64,000 nucleotides of DNA from Dactylellina haptotyla (lineage: Eukaryota; Ascomycota; Orbiliomycetes; Orbiliales; Orbiliaceae), in the NCBI GenBank assembly GCA_031310005.1, contig CM062379.1:5890001-5954000 (forward strand), in the 5' to 3' direction. This document shows, piece after piece, positions 37,140-48,881 of the stretch. Positions within the stretch are counted from its first letter, which is position 1. Each line of letters starts with the position of its first letter. The notes under the pieces are model-generated. The model did no database searches. It saw nothing but the letters and a program-made list of their open reading frames with translations, and was not told the DNA's origin. The translations under genes and the position numbers were made by a program.

Positions 37140-40122
37140 TCACTCGTTCATTGTCTCAGCACCTTCCGGTGGATCAGGCGACATGATAGTCGTATGTATT
37201 TTCCAAAGCAATTTCCCGACAGAATCCTTGTTCGCCACGAGGCCATTCTTCAGGCCTTCAAAGCCTTGCCCGGATTGCATCCAGATATGCCGTAACCGCT
37301 GTACCGCGTCATGGTGGTTCGTTTCTTGAAGTTGACTTCGAAGCATCGGATCATGAATAAACCACCAAACTGAATCGCGCCTTGTGCGGAGCTTGATGTC
37401 AATGACGAAATTCTTCTTCACATACTCGATTCGGTACCATTCCGAAGAACGTGCAAGAACAAAGACCTCATCTTCAGGGGAATTGTCCTCTATCATGTCC
37501 AAGGCAGCCAACAAGGGGAGTGTGAGATAAAGTGTCCCGACAACTGCGGTTAAACCGCGTTGATTCAGGAGAGTTCGTAAGAAGCTGCTGATACGACGGT
37601 GCGGATTGGCACCTGGAGTGTCGAAAACAAGCTCCATTTCGTGTTCTCCATCGAAACTGACTTCTGCTGAAAGCTCTGGCTTCCGATTGTAGATAAATCC
37701 AATCTTGCCCAGGGTTACAGTCTTCGCGGTCAACTTGTATTTCTGAACTGTCGTGATGAATCCAATGAGCCGCTCGATTCTATGTAGCCTCTCGGTGATA
37801 GCGTCTGTTACGACAGACCCCACCGATACCACAAATTTCATGATGAAAGTTCCAGAACGAGGGTGAAATGCAACATCTGACTTGGCGGCGGAGAGATCTG
37901 CGGAATGTAAGCGAGTCATGGGTGTCTTCATTCTTCCCTCGACTAAGACTGTTATATTCCCCTTTCGGTCAAGATCGTGCAGACTCATTCGCAGGTTGTT
38001 CGCGCCCCAGTCGGATTTGGTTAGCGCCTTGAAATTTATATTGAGAGTTGGTATCATGACAGCCGCGTTAGTGTTGTTTGTGGGGATCAGGCGATAGTCG
38101 ATATTATCCGCGCTCAGCTTGCGAGTGTTTGTGTAGAGGGTAATAAATGAAGCAACCATCTTTTCGAGATTTTCGAGAAACTGATAGGTCACTTGTTGGT
38201 TCCCGGAAATCGGTAGCCGTTGAGCATCGTTGATAGCCCACCCTCGCATGGCATCATTCCTGCCAACCCAATGTTAGTACGAAATCTACTGGAACTTGTC
38301 CTGTGTATTAAGACTTACACTTCAACAATCCACCAGTAATCGCCAGTAACTCCGAGGGATACGGCGAGAATCCAATTTTCTGACCAAGACTTTTTCCGTA
38401 GATACATGATGTACATAGTGCTCGATCCGAAATACTTCTTGAGATCAGGCAGCTTGGGGTTAAGCATCTTGAGAATATCCCAGCCCATGCTCCTAGCTCT
38501 CCCTTCGATCTCCTCCTGCATTGTCATAAAACGAATCCGACTGATTGTCTCGTGCGCTTTGCCGGGGGCATCAGGATATTGGTTCAGCGTGTTTTCGCCT
38601 CTAATCACCATATGAGAAGGGCGTTGGAGCGCGAACCGGCCGGTGATCGGTTCGATAATAACGGTAAGGTTCCTGGAAGGTGTGAGTTGAACAATAAGTT
38701 TAGACAGGCTTGAGGTATCCGAGGTCAGTTGAAGGTCAAGGTGGTGAGCGCTAAATATAGGAAGCTGATTGAGATGCCGATAGATGGTTTTCAGAACAAC
38801 AGCGGTGTGCTTGGATATCACTGATTTCAGAAGAGACTCGGCAGATAGGTTCTCGACGTCCTAATTATCGCAATGTTAGTTTTATTCCACTCGCAAGTTA
38901 AATATCATATATCACTTACGAATACGATACCGCCAATATTCGCTTCTTTTGCGTCTCTCATCCAACGCAATGACAATGAGCTTGGAACACCTTGTTCAGG
39001 GTTTCCTTTTCGAATGCCAATTTCAATCCAATTTTTAGGACCAGGCTTCCCGAGCCAGTACTGAATTACGAGCGTTCGTTTGATCATGGTGATATAGAGA
39101 GTATCCGACCATTTCCCTTGAGCCATTTCTATAAATTGACGCCGAAGGATAGCAATCTTGTGCGTCATAACAAAATCATGGAGAAAGTCGTAAATGCCAA
39201 CCAGACCCTTGTGCTTGAGGATCTCGTTGCCCCTCCCTTCTAGTTCCCCACGCAACCTATCCATCGGCAAAGTTTTAAGTGCCGGTTTGAATATTAAGCG
39301 GAGATCTATGAAGTAGAGCTGCGAACTATGATCTTCATCTGCAATCGACATATCCAATTCGAATTCGTGGGGTGATGTGAAAGTTACTCGGCCGGAGTGG
39401 ATCTCGTATTTGTTGAAGTAAGACGGCGGGATTTCGTGGAGGTTGAATCGGAGGTGTAGTAGTGTATTGATGTTATTGAACGTTTTGAGTATTTCTTTGG
39501 ATGTGAGGGGTTTGGGCGGGACGTAGTATTGGTGGGCGGGCGTAACGGGCGGGTTACCGGTGGACAGTGTTCGAACAGCAATTGCTAAGTCTGGATTGGG
39601 AACCTTCGCGTTGAACATGCTCCTCTGAACCTCCATAACCTCCCATACGACTCTGTCGTAGTTGAACCGTTGCTGGTCCATCCACACCTTGAGATCGATG
39701 ACTTTGCTAACATCGGAGTTCTTGCCAGCCCATTGTGCCAGAACCAAGACTTTGATAAACTGCTGCCGCGTATCCGAGAGATAATTCATCAGTCGTTTCC
39801 GGCGGGCCGCATCACCACCGTCTTGTAGTCCGTCAACGAGCTCCAAGAGCTTTCCGTAAGATGTCTGCACCGTTCGGTTGATTACCGTGGAGAGAGACTG
39901 GAACCCTTGCGTGATGTGTGGCAGATCCGGTGAGTCCTCCAGAGGCAACTTGACGAGTGCCGTGCCGGGGTCGCCATCGGTCATCGGCGAGCCTTCCATG
40001 TTTTGTGGGGTACCCATCGCCGAAAGACTATCGCGTCCCTTGCTGTTCCCGTTGGTGATGCCTGGATTCGACGATTTGCCGTCATGACTTCCATGGCCGT
40101 TAATTTCGATTGCAGCTGGCAT
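37140..40122 (-). CDS. MED14: Mediator complex subunit 14 (Rgr1)
   Basis: Three exons join in phase: 40122-38920, 38860-38319 and 38259-37140, giving 954 aa. MED14 is the architectural backbone of Mediator, joining head, middle and tail modules in the nucleus. The family-defining N-terminal MED14 domain is visible. An acidic/Pro-rich lead is followed by LPHITQGFQSLSTVINRTVQ, then RRKRLMNYLSDTRQQFIKVL and LAQWAGK (about residues 105-135), the most conserved block of the family. Large mixed alpha/beta regions follow through the C-terminus. The introns are 59 bp each with GTAAGT donors. The protein is somewhat shorter than many filamentous-fungal Med14 proteins, mainly in the C-terminal tail, which ends DPPEGAETMNE. 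The long upstream stretch 40123-40600 probably holds its 5' UTR and promoter. Confidence 0.94.
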
Positions 40123-40899
40123 AGTTGCCGCGCTGCTACCCGGTGTTGGCTTTCAAGCGGAGCCTCTTCGACGACCGTTTCGGTCGCGCGCACGCGGTGG
40201 TTGAACGATCCTGTCAAGTGTTTCGTGTTCCGGAATCTGGCGTTACAGAGCGTTTACGGGGGGTCCGAAGATACACCGGGGTGTATTCGTTAGAAGAAGC
40301 GGGTGGTTTGGAGTCTATACGTGTCGTCTATCGTCTGGATAATGCAGGCCGAGGGGTCAGCCGATGGGGGGTGATGGGGGTTGGCGATGGTGGATTGATT
40401 GGGGATGATGGCAATAAAGTTGTTTTGTAAAGGAGGGCGATTCGATTCCGCGGCAGGCGGACGTTTAACGGTGTTGGGTTTTCGGGTCGCAACACAACTT
40501 TGCTCCGATGCCACAACACTTTCCCACGCGCAGAACGCAACCAGGATCCAGCCGCCTATAACGATACATACCGTACCCGTATACCATGTCTGTATATGCA
40601 TCGGGGATATTTATCCTAGCTATGGGCACTACAGGTCAAGGAAGTACGAAGGATGGTTTGGCGGTGCCCCTAGCAAGCATACCCCTCTTACCCTACGGCT
40701 AGAATACCAAACGGGTCACTCATTCATTGTCTCTGAGACATTTACATCCGGTATGTACCGAGATACTTGAATTTCTATTCGAAAGCATTGCCTTATGGCA
40801 ATCTAGAGACCATGAACATTCGTTTCCGTCAAAGGTCCCGAGTAAATCGTGTTTGAACACTTGCATATCCTTCTACACGTTGTCTCCACAGCCGCCGCG
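40123..40899. other. Intergenic, MED14 promoter side
   Basis: 777 bp between the MED14 start and the F-box gene stop, both on the minus strand. It likely holds the MED14 promoter and 5' UTR and the F-box 3' UTR. Open frames here (for example 40399-40770 plus) are unsupported. Confidence 0.45.
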
Positions 40900-42680
40900 T
40901 CAACGTGTTTGAAATAGAGGTTTCGGCGAAGAATCCTCTGCATCGATTGCGTCGAGATCCGGATAGCGCGCCTTCATTTGTGAAAATTGCGGGAAAAATA
41001 TACCCAGGATAGGGCTCGGTTCCTTCGTCCGAAATATCGCGTATTGGTTTGGTATCGGTTGGTAAAGTAGGTTGGAAGTTCCAGAATGGGTTATCATAAG
41101 TACCAGTTCTCCAGACCTGCGAGATGCTGGGAAGAACGTCCTAGGTATTGCATTGACAAATAGGTGCCATCGGGCGTGTGTGAGATTGTCGAAAATGATA
41201 AGTCGTAGAAGCTTAAGGTGGAGTAACTATCGAATCCGACCAATCGTTCATCAGAAAAGGTTCCCAGAATCAGCGTGTGAAGGTATATAATCTAGATATG
41301 CTCACAACAGGTAATACTAGTAACCCAACCGGTGGCCCAAATGAGATTGCAAGTTGCTCCAGGTTGTAGCAATCTCTGATATCCGTTGCTGTTATGGGCT
41401 CATCATCTTCCGTATATAACTCAACGAATCCGTCATTAAGATTCAATAAATGACTTATCCATAGATACTTCAGGCTGCTCTTGTGATGACGAAGCGCGGA
41501 TACACTTGGCAGCCGAATGTTGCCCAACAGACAAATATGTAGGTGATGTAATGCTACTATCTGTTTGAGCGTCGCGTTAAGCTGTTTAGTCGAAAAAACT
41601 CGATCCAACCGGAGTGCGGTGAGATTTCGCATCCTCGAGACATATTGTCCTACGATGTTGTTGAAAGGTTGTCCACTTGTTTCCCCGTATGGACTCATAG
41701 CTATTTGAAACTTCTTGAATCTCTCCATGTTAAAGAGCCTCCCCCAATCCAAATTCAAATCTCGGAAGACATCTAAATGAACCAGCGTGATTTCCTCGAT
41801 GCGTGGCGAAGGCCGCAGATTTGCATCAACATCGACATACAAAGACTGGAATAAAGTGGTTAAAACCGGACCGGTCGTTGCGTAACTTTCTATGTGTTTA
41901 GTAATCACGTTCGACCCCTCAAGCGCCATCGTACCCATTGCATAAAATGTGAGATGTAACGATCGAAGTGTTTGGCGACACGCTCGGAAAATATCTATCA
42001 GATAGTCTACGTTAAGAGGACAAATGAATCCGATCCTTAAGGTTGTTAGGAGTGTGAAACTTGGAAGATGGTCAACCAGGAACCCGCAGTGTGGAATTTC
42101 CGCTGCAAGGTATCGGATATTCATATGCATCCGCTGCTGTGCAAAATATTTTGCAAACGGTTCAGAGAACAAATCGAGCTCTGTACTTCACAAATAGATT
42201 TACATTAGTCACTCTCTCGATTGATATACACCTCCAGAAGAAGCATGCTCGTTCTTATCTTCACCAACCTTATGCCAATCAACGTTGGTATTATAATTCG
42301 AAAAATCTGAATAAGGAAGTCCGTTGTGAGGTCAACGGCCACGGGATCGAAAAGGTAAAATTCCGGGTGGTAGTCCGAACAATCCTTTATTATCGTGATA
42401 TATCTGATGAGACCAAGATATCTATGACCCGGACTGGAGAAGGCTATGATAACCTTCCGGTGGATTCCGTAACGATAAGTCCAGGTGAATTTGATACTGC
42501 GATAGAGGATTCGGGCCGCTAAGGGGGAAAGAGTACGCTCCGTGAGGCATACACTAGCAAGATCTGGATTCTATGGCCCAGTTAGTAATTTATACTCCAG
42601 GAATATACCAATAAAGATATAATACATACCCCGAGGTAGCGACACACCTCGTTCCAGACCTCGTTTGGTAAATATGGCAT
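40900..42680 (-). CDS. F-box protein with LRR-like repeats, 529 aa
   Basis: Four exons join in phase 0 throughout: 42680-42630, 42570-42232, 42178-41306 and 41226-40900. Introns are 59, 53 and 79 bp, and the first has a TACTAAC branch site. F-box proteins recruit substrates to SCF ubiquitin ligases. The N-terminal F-box is assembled only across the first splice: MPYLPNEVWNEVCRYLG then NPDLASVCLTERTLSPLAAR, matching the usual LPxEVxxxVxxYL...LxxVxL...L pattern. The rest contains Leu-rich segments of irregular LRR type, such as FTLLTTLRIGF, TLRSLHLTFYAMG, NLTALRLDRVF and LLHLKLLRLIIFDNLTHARW. No transmembrane segment is present. Such F-box/LRR genes are numerous in fungi and fast evolving; the substrate is unknown. 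Without the short first exon and the last exon the protein would appear as an orphan fragment. Confidence 0.82.
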
Positions 42681-44954
42681 TCTTGCAAGGAAATATATCT
42701 GTCACTGTTATGTTGCATTGGTTTCTGATGAAGAGATAGTTGGACATGTAATCTGGGCGTTCCAGATTTATCGAAGTAACTAGACAGGCATGAACTAATT
42801 TATGAAGCCTTAATTGGGTGAGTCGGTCGCTCATTTGGTGATCATTTGACATCATGATGAGGATAGGCCGACAAGATGTCTAGGCGTCTAGTAATTCCAA
42901 GCTTATCGTCACCCAATGTCGATCAAGCACTCCATACAATCATCCATTATTATGGATGTAAAATTAGGTTCGAGCATTATCTTATATATACCCTCCGAAA
43001 TTGGGTTATAAAATAGATGATATCGAATATCAAACGCAGAGCTATTTTATGGTCTATGATTCTAATTCGAATTTTATAGCTGTGTTGCTACGTGCTATAT
43101 GAGCTACAGCACAGCAATCTAGCCACGGTACCAGTTGTTACAGTGATTTAGAGGTATTTTAGCAAATTTTATGTTTGAAAGCCCTCCCTTGTGTATTATT
43201 AGCATATTTCGACTCCTTTAGATGTACATCGATGTCATAGCACCTGAGACTCGACTCTGTAAATGGGTAATCCCACGCAATGATTCGATCCAAGCACCAG
43301 GTTATTACCAAACCAACTGGCGCAACACCAGTTCGATTATAGATATTTTCGAAGGCTTTTAGGCCCTGAACCCCAGCAGCTTGGTATAACCGGAAATATA
43401 TTGATTAATCCGACAGAGGCTTCAACCCGAGTGGGTCCGACTCGATCTAGGCGCTCCAGTGTGCCATGGTGCGCCAGCCAACCATTCAAATTCCAGGAAA
43501 CCTGTTTTCCTGAGACGACGAGAAATTATAAATCGAATGCTGTTGAAGCTTGTTTCCATCGGCTTAAAAGTTAGCATCCTACATGATATAATAGCGTATG
43601 TTTAACTATACCTCTACCACGTTATCCCTGTCGGCGTATGGAAGGGGGTTCCCAATTGGGGCGGTAGGGTATATTAAAGGCATCAGTTGATGGTTTCTCA
43701 AAGCCATGGATACATCTGGTTGATTTTGGTCTTGAAACACGGCTCTTGGGCCAAATTTTGGCCAGCTTTTGTCCGTCGTCTGACTTCCTGACCAGGAATT
43801 TTGCCAATTATCCAACGCAGAACCATGGTAACCAAAGGGAATTTGCAACAATAGCCAAAATTGACCAGCCAAAGCGTTCCTTCGCATTCAATAATATTCA
43901 ATCTTCCTAAAGGCGCACCCCTTTTCACTACGCGGCACAAGTGCTCTTTCTCTATTTTCGCTGCATTAGATGGCAGGTTTCAGACAAGACGGGACAAGAG
44001 CAAGTCTTTGCAACAGTTAACGAGAACAATGGATTTTGATACATCCAAAATTAGCGGGTGGCCTCAGCGCCCTCCAAAATGCTCGGAAACCGGCCCGTTG
44101 GGAGGACATACCGATGCCTTGACGCAAGATTGTGGGGCCAAGGTTCTCTTGATTCACCACAACTGGGTGAGCTGGGCCCACGGTAGCGCGACGTTTGCGA
44201 CAAGCGTCAGGGATTGCATTCGACCTTCCACGCATTCCATTGACAGCCCGAATATATCATGCCTGTTATACTTTATCAAAAACCTATCACGAGGATTGCT
44301 TCCTGGGGGGAGGCCTCGCCGGCAGAACTAATACCGTCGCAGCTGGTCCAGGTAGTCGATCTCCACGTTTTCTAAATGAACTCCTTCGAGCTGACGGCCG
44401 CTGTTCTCGCCTGTTGTGCTTCCTTTCCATGAATCATGGATCTGATCATATGGCACGAAACCTAACCCGGTTCAGTGGCTTGCGTGCTGGATTACTGCAC
44501 TCGAGCCGCCGCCCAAGACTATCAATCTAACTGCACACTTGCGAGAAAGGCCCTGGGTATAGTACGTATTTCGAACCCCTTTGGCTTACACGCGGCATGC
44601 GAAACATAGAAGGCCAAGGTTACTGCATCAATCCACAAGCTGGATGCTTGCTTCCATGATCCCGAAAACTCGTTACAATATCCCAGTGCTTTCTAACCCC
44701 CCCATAATGACCGGACTTTATCAATCCGAGAATGAAAAGTACAACAGGGGCATATTCGCATAACTGCTTGATCAGCCTTTCGTGAGCCAAACTGGGAGTC
44801 CAAAATGCATATATAGCAAGCTTCACCTACCCCGTTCTACCTCCAATCCCTCAAGCATTATCTGGTGCCTCCTGGGAAAGTCTCTTAACAAAAAAATTTG
44901 TATATAACCTCCATAACACGCAGTGCGTCGTTTGATATATTTAATCTACGAAAA
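42681..44954. other. Intergenic, 2.3 kb, AA9 and F-box promoters
   Basis: Divergent region between the F-box gene and the AA9 gene. It is AT-rich at 42900-43240 and 44540-44950, with a more GC-balanced middle (43250-44530). The middle has open frames of 93-156 codons on both strands without motifs. TATA-like sequences near the right end belong to the AA9 promoter. Confidence 0.45.
44901..44907 (+). promoter_or_regulatory. TATA box candidate, AA9 gene
   Basis: TATATAA lies 48 bp before the AA9 ATG. A second TATATA (near 44810-44817) lies about 140 bp upstream and is at a more usual distance for filamentous fungi, so either could serve. Confidence 0.35.
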
Positions 44955-46275
44955 ATGGTTGCATTCAGCAAGTTCGCGGCCATCGTCGCCCTCGCCAGCA
45001 CCACTTCTGCACATACCATCTTCCAGAAGCTCTGGGTCAACGGAGTTGACCAAGGCCAGGATGTCGGTATCCGTGTTCCTACGTAAGTATCCACGATACT
45101 GAGAAAACCCTTAGAACCTCATATACTAATGGCTATTTCTAGATACAACGGGCCTATCACTGATGTCACTTCCAACGACATCATCTGCAATGGAGGCATC
45201 AACCCTTTGAAGACTCCTTTGCCATCCACCATTATCAATGTCCCATCCGGTGCTACCCTCACCATGGAGTGGCATCACGGTGGAAGCGGACCAGATCCCA
45301 ACGATGCTTCTGATCCAGTCGACCCATCCCGTAAGTTAATATACCCAGCCCACGAACTTTGGTCCCAAAAATTAACAAATACATAGACAAGGGACCTATC
45401 ATGGTCTACCTCGCCAAGGTCGACAGCGCTTTGACGACTACCGTGACTGGCCTGAAGTGGTTCAAGATCTACGAAGACGGTCTTGATGTTGCCACAAACA
45501 CCTGGGCCGTTGACAAGTTCGTTGCCAGGAAGGGTCTTGTCGATTTCAAGATCCCAACCTGTATCCCACCAGGAAACTATCTTCTCCGTGGTGAACTCAT
45601 CGCTCTTCACGGCGCTGGCAGCTACCCAGGTGCCCAGTTCTACGTAAGTATAACAATCCTTACCTTGAAATCCCAACACTCGCTGACATCGTAAATAGAT
45701 GGAATGTGCCCAAATCAACATCGTTGGAGGTGGTTCCGACAGCCCGCCAACTGTCAGCTTCCCAGGAGCCTACTCCGGAAGCGACCCCGGTGTCCTCGTT
45801 AATATGTATGTTTAATACCGACCGTTCATTCGCATGATACCAGAATCTATAACTGACTTCTCTAGCTACTACCCACCATTGACCACTTATGTCATCCCCG
45901 GACCTCGTCCATACACCTGCGGCGGTGGCTCCAACCCCACCACAACTGCTCGTACAAGCACTACAACCAGCCGAACTACCACCACCTCGTCGAGAACCAC
46001 CACCACCTCTTCAAGAACCACAACCACAACCTCCACCTCCGCGAGCAGGACTACTACAACTTCCTCGAAAACTACCACCACAGGTAGCGGTACTGGCACT
46101 GGCTCTGCCCTCTACGGACAGGTAAGATACAAGTTCCCTTATATATCTTCTGATCGAACACGTCGACTAACAGACCCAATTTTAGTGCGGCGGTGTCGGC
46201 TGGACTGGTCCAACTACCTGCGCCTCTGGCAAGTGCGTATACCTCAACGACTACTATTCGCAATGCCAGCCGTAG
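44955..46275 (+). CDS. AA9 lytic polysaccharide monooxygenase with CBM1
   Basis: Six exons join in phase: 44955-45082, 45143-45330, 45387-45643, 45699-45805, 45866-46121 and 46186-46275, giving 341 aa. AA9 enzymes are secreted copper enzymes that oxidatively cleave cellulose and related glucans. A 19-residue signal peptide (ending ASTTSA) leaves His20 as the first mature residue, as needed for the copper histidine brace. The second brace histidine is in EWHHGG (His87 or His88). [15 protein letters not shown] and [14 protein letters not shown] supply the conserved second-sphere His/Gln and the axial Tyr (QFY). After the catalytic domain comes a Thr/Ser/Arg linker of RTTTTSS-type repeats. A CBM1 cellulose-binding module follows ([20 protein letters not shown] and the end NDYYSQCQP), with four cysteines and three aromatic residues. 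The last intron cuts just before the first CBM1 cysteine. Confidence 0.96.
45946..46083 (+). repeat. Short tandem repeat coding the AA9 linker
   Basis: Imperfect tandem units of about 21-24 bp (ACCACCACCTCGTCGAGAAC type) encode repeated RTTTTSS heptads between the catalytic domain and the CBM1. Such linkers are heavily O-glycosylated and vary in length between strains. Confidence 0.75.
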
Positions 46276-46722
46276 GTTGAAAAAATGTAGCGTAAAATGG
46301 CTTTCCCGCCAAAGAGTTCAACTGTATATAGTCATATTTTATTTCGCTGTGAATAATAATATTACCTCACACCGTAAAAATCAAAATTCATACGTAGCGC
46401 TGCATTGAAACGTAAAATACGTTACGTCTTCCAACCTACTCGGTATTATAATTACTTGACTTGCTATTGCAATCGAGTATATAAATATTAGTGCCTGTCT
46501 AGGTTATATTCTGCCATCCATGTTAGGGCTAGCTTATAATCTACTAAACGTATTAATTTGAAATTTGTTATATGTTCGTAAAACTAATAATACATCCCAC
46601 GCCCGTACACGCAATCATTATAGTACATCGTCCCGGACCCTAATGCCTGCAAACAAAGTAAAATGCATATAATATTCAAACCATGATATCGAAGCCAAAT
46701 TTATATATTATTCGGTATATTC
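46276..46722. other. Intergenic, convergent 3' flanks
   Basis: 447-bp AT-rich spacer between the ends of the AA9 gene (plus) and ATG22 (minus). No gene is seen. Confidence 0.5.
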
Positions 46723-48881
46723 TCAACTATCGGTATAGTCCTCCTGTGCCCTCTCAGCTTCCCTCGCCGCTGCTGCCAACTCGGCTTCTCTTGACTCCCT
46801 CGCTCTAGCAAAATCCTCAGACGCCTGCTTGCCTCTGTCCACATCGACCATATACAAGAACGGCAGTGGGACAAGCAAAAGTGCCAGAATGAACCAGAAG
46901 GCGAGTCGGATATCGCCCCATCTATCTGTTATTATGCCCACAACGGTGGGTCCGAATACACTGCTGCCCTGTTGATAACACCATGGATTAGTATGATTCT
47001 ACCAGTCGTTATAAGTTACCGAATATGCATACCTTGTCAGTAATAGCGTAGAGCGCGAAGAAAGCCGCCTCCGAGCCCCGAGGCAGAAGTTCGGAGAATA
47101 AACTTCTGCAATAACCACCCTGTCCTCCAAGCACGAATCCAAACCAGACGGCAAGAGCGTACATTTCCCCGGGCCGGGTCAGCCCAAAGCCTGCGTTCCT
47201 AACGGGTCCTAACAGTCCCAGCAATCCGTACAGCGGGATCACGGCGAACAACGATATGCAGACCAAGATTGTCTGGCTGACGGTCCACCCCGCCCAGTTA
47301 CTGATCCTTGGCCAACTGAAGGCACCGATAACACCGCTAATCGGCATAATCACACCGATAGCCGCAAGTTGGGGCGGCGACATTCCCAGATTTGTTTTCG
47401 CAAACACGATTGCTGAGGAAGCAATAGTTGCCACGCCGTCGGAAATCATAAACCAGGCTACGAGGAAGAGCGTCACATCGCGTAGCTTGCTCGCTTGTCG
47501 TATTGTTTTGAAGAGGCCGCGCCAGGAGTATGATATGTATGTTATCCAAGTGAATTTCTCGCCGTCTTCTAATGGGAGGGGAGGTCCGGGGCGAGGTCGC
47601 AGGGTATAAGCTGATGGAATAGTGAATAACAGCCACCACAAACCGATGCAAAATATAGAGACTTGTAATGAGTTTGTGGTTGATCCGCTAGACACAACGA
47701 TCATGATACAGAGTATCTGAAGGAGAACACCCCCAGAGTAACCGATAGCTATACCATTGGAAGATATTCTGGTAGATAAGCGCATGGCGGGCGTCATGTT
47801 TGAGCTTTTGTCGGTTTTGAGAGAGGGCGTGCTACCGAGGAGAGTGGCGTCTTCGGCACCGATGTCTTCCTCGTCGAGTGAGACATTAGATGCAGTCGCT
47901 GGGAGATTCGCACGGGACATTGTGAGCATTCTGATCGTTTGGTGGTTACGGACCATAACGGGGAGGAAGGCATTTAGAAGAACGTATGAAGCTCCGAAGG
48001 TAACCTAGGATTTAACAGATATTAGCTTGGGGGGTTATAATGGAACTGGTAAACCATTCTTACATTTCCAATTTGTGCGAGGAGAGATGCCGTTACAATC
48101 CATTGGGCATTTATGAACAACATCAAGATGCAAGATATAGCGCCAATACATGCAAATATTAGAAGTAGGTGTTTTCGATAACGCCCTAGAGAATAAACAT
48201 TAGAACTAGAACCATCGACTTTCAGAGGGCTCATACTCACCATGATCTGCCGCACCGGACATGGATATAATTACAAATGCTGTTCAGGCCGACTCGATTA
48301 GTATCATTTGGGAATGACGGGCCTGGGGCTCAGTTCGAACCTTGAAACATAACGCTGAGCGAGAACGTATACATCACGAAGCTCGCAGTATTAACATCAA
48401 ACCCCAAGATCTCAACCACGCAGATGGCCGCCTTCCCTGGGTCTACCCCTTTACCAGCACCTCCGGGGCCCATATTCTCGGAACTCTTGCACCGCAACGA
48501 CGGGTCTCCTAGGATGTGCCCTTTCTCACGCGCGAGCTGCTCGAGTAGCACGGGTATGAAACTCCCCATAGCGCATATCGCAAATACCTCTGACGCCCAA
48601 GCGTAGCTGTACCATCCGTATATTTCTTTCTGTGAAGTCGGCCGTGTATCTTCATCCGGATACGCCGGTGCGGTTCTAAAACTGCCTTCGTCATCTTCCC
48701 AGTCGCGAGGATTACCGGGATTACCGGAAAACACGGGGATATCGTCCTCGTCGTCTTCGTTCATGATTCCGTTTGCCATGGCGGCGCCGTTGCTTCTGCT
48801 GGAATGTCGAGTGTGCGATGTTCGATGAACGCCGCCGCCGGAATCTGACATCCTCGAAAGCGGGTACGATGGCTCCGTCAT
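46723..48881 (-). CDS. ATG22: Vacuolar amino-acid effluxer Atg22
   Basis: Five exons join in phase: 48881-48341, 48279-48241, 48185-48064, 48004-47033 and 46968-46723, giving 639 aa. Atg22 is an MFS-like permease of the vacuole membrane that exports amino acids released by autophagic breakdown. The N-terminal 85 residues are acidic and disordered. The family signature follows: [20 protein letters not shown] and [13 protein letters not shown]. The short exon 2 codes [13 protein letters not shown], the second-helix motif. About twelve hydrophobic helices can be placed, with a long acidic cytosolic loop (about residues 250-300) in the middle, as usual. The C-terminus is an Ala/Glu/Arg-rich charged tail ([20 protein letters not shown]). 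The ATG at 48881 is chosen because the preceding in-frame codons lack an ATG. Confidence 0.95.

Noticed and set aside
42061-42522. 153-codon open frame on the plus strand
   Set aside because: Antisense to exons 2 and 3 of the F-box gene, whose exons, branch site and F-box motif are consistent.
43861-44530. Pair of plus-strand open frames (156 and 111 codons) before the AA9 gene
   Set aside because: No domain, overlapping frames, and no intron joining them in phase. I considered a decayed transposon but saw no transposase or reverse-transcriptase motif and no terminal repeats.
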